NCBI GenBank assembly: GCA_019911785.1
Contig: JAIOJM010000263.1
Location: forward strand, 1 to 25,725
Origin: Sulfuricella sp.
GTDB lineage: Bacteria > Pseudomonadota > Gammaproteobacteria > Burkholderiales > Sulfuricellaceae
Reading direction: 5' to 3'
Length of the DNA: 25,725 nucleotides
Below, in pieces: positions 25,110 through 25,725 of the stretch. The translations under genes and the position numbers were made by a program. Position 1 is the stretch's first letter. The number at the start of each line of letters is the position of its first letter. The notes beneath the pieces are model-generated. The model made no database searches, was not told the origin of the DNA, and saw nothing but the letters and a program-made list of their open reading frames with translations.

Positions 25110-25725
25110 TCACTTCCTGACGGCGCTGCGCTCAGGCATGGAAAGCCGGGACATATAGTCCACCACCGCTTCCATGTCCGCATCGGTGTAATTCTGCACC
25201 ACCTTCACCATCTTGGGGTTGGCGTTGCCGCGCTTGCCGTCGCGGATATTCACGATCTGGCGCAGCATGTACTTGTAATGCTGCCCCGCCAGAACCGGGT
25301 AAAACTTCTTCTCGTTGCCCTCGCCGTTTTCGCCGTGGCAGACTTGGCAGTCGTTCTTGTATAGCTCTTTGCCGCGCGCCAGGCTGGCGCCCGGACCCTT
25401 GCCGTTGTCGTGTGGGATTTTCATGTTCTGCAGATAAATGGCGACATCCGCGATTTCCTGCAGGTCGATGATATGCTTGCCGGCGAACGGGAACATCTTC
25501 GGGTTTTCCCTGCGGCCATCGCGCACGTCGGCCATCTGCTTGATCAGCACGGTGGCATGCTGGCCCGCCAACTGCGGATAGGTGCCGTCCGGCAGCCCGG
25601 CGCCGTTCGGCTTGTGGCAGCCCTGGCAAACGCGGTAGGCATTGCGGCCGCGTTCGGCATCGCCCCTCAATTTGAGAATTTCGGCCTTTTCGCCGGCCGG
25701 TTCGTTCCAGACATAGTCCTTGGAT
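25110..25725 (-). CDS. diheme cytochrome c4-type protein, 5' end beyond right edge
   Basis: Two class I haem c domains, each with a CXXCH site: CQGCH in the first and CQVCH in the second. Each has a distal Met ligand candidate in the NPKM motif (NPKMFPFAG and NPKMVKVV) and repeated QLAGQH/VLAGQH and Q-x(4)-R-D-G-x-R segments, the hallmark of the c4 duplication. Such proteins carry electrons in the periplasm to terminal oxidases. The reading frame stays open past the first possible internal start (TTG at 25670) to the window edge, adding about 18 residues such as YVWNEPAGEKAEILKL, so the real start and signal peptide lie outside. C4 family is firm; partners are unknown. Confidence 0.88.
   Translation of the reverse strand, partial: SKDYVWNEPAGEKAEILKLRGDAERGRNAYRVCQGCHKPNGAGLPDGTYPQLAGQHATVLIKQMADVRDGRRENPKMFPFAGKHIIDLQEIADVAIYLQNMKIPHDNGKGPGASLARGKELYKNDCQVCHGENGEGNEKKFYPVLAGQHYKYMLRQIVNIRDGKRGNANPKMVKVVQNYTDADMEAVVDYMSRLSMPERSAVRK

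Overview
The window reads as a chromosomal segment of a GC-rich betaproteobacterium. The evidence is the gene order pilG-pilH-pilI-pilJ-chpA beside thiD-thiE-hemL, a riboswitch-led thiC, a DsrS-like protein, a diheme cytochrome c4 and Gram-negative LPS core genes. I infer a sulfur- or iron-oxidising member of the Nitrosomonadales (Sulfuricella, Sulfuriferula, Thiobacillus or Sideroxydans-like). The genus cannot be fixed from sequence reading alone. No tRNA, rRNA, CRISPR array, transposase, integrase or phage gene was seen.

Layout. Bases 1-3331 are envelope sugar genes: a truncated nucleotide-sugar epimerase and a family 2 glycosyltransferase on the minus strand, then divergent waaC and waaA, which build the inner LPS core. 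Bases 3388-5445 hold a minus-strand pcm-tolC pair (a divergent isoaspartyl methyltransferase-like protein and an outer-membrane channel). Bases 5477-8349 hold a TPP riboswitch, thiC and, three bases later, uppP. Bases 8510-17878 are the minus-strand type IV pilus chemosensory operon pilG, pilH, pilI, pilJ, chpA. Bases 18116-20978 are thiD, thiE and hemL, so thiamine biosynthesis genes flank the pilus cluster on both sides. Bases 21356-24926 are a three-gene group: a MoxR-type AAA+ ATPase, a protein with a metallopeptidase-like and a VWA-like domain, and a DsrS-like protein. A partial cytochrome c4-type protein runs off the right edge.

The most striking feature of the DNA itself is its load of short palindromic dispersed repeats. 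At least six kinds occur in 25.7 kb: GGGGGAAGG hairpins near 1890-2010, GTGCTGA heptads at 3311-3342, a Pseudomonas-style REP at 8398-8460, three copies of a CCTCTCCCGC element (inside chpA, between pilI and pilH, and between thiD and thiE), a CGCAAAGG inverted repeat at 23675-23750, and ATCTGTG arms at 24944-25090. Several have become functional sequence. One encodes an in-frame linker inside ChpA, one supplies the ribosome binding site and start of thiE, and two supply the C-termini of WaaC and WaaA.

The least characterised system is the MoxR/VWA/DsrS-like group. By analogy with other MoxR-VWA pairs it could be a chaperone or metal-insertion machine, here possibly serving sulfur metabolism. 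That function is inference.
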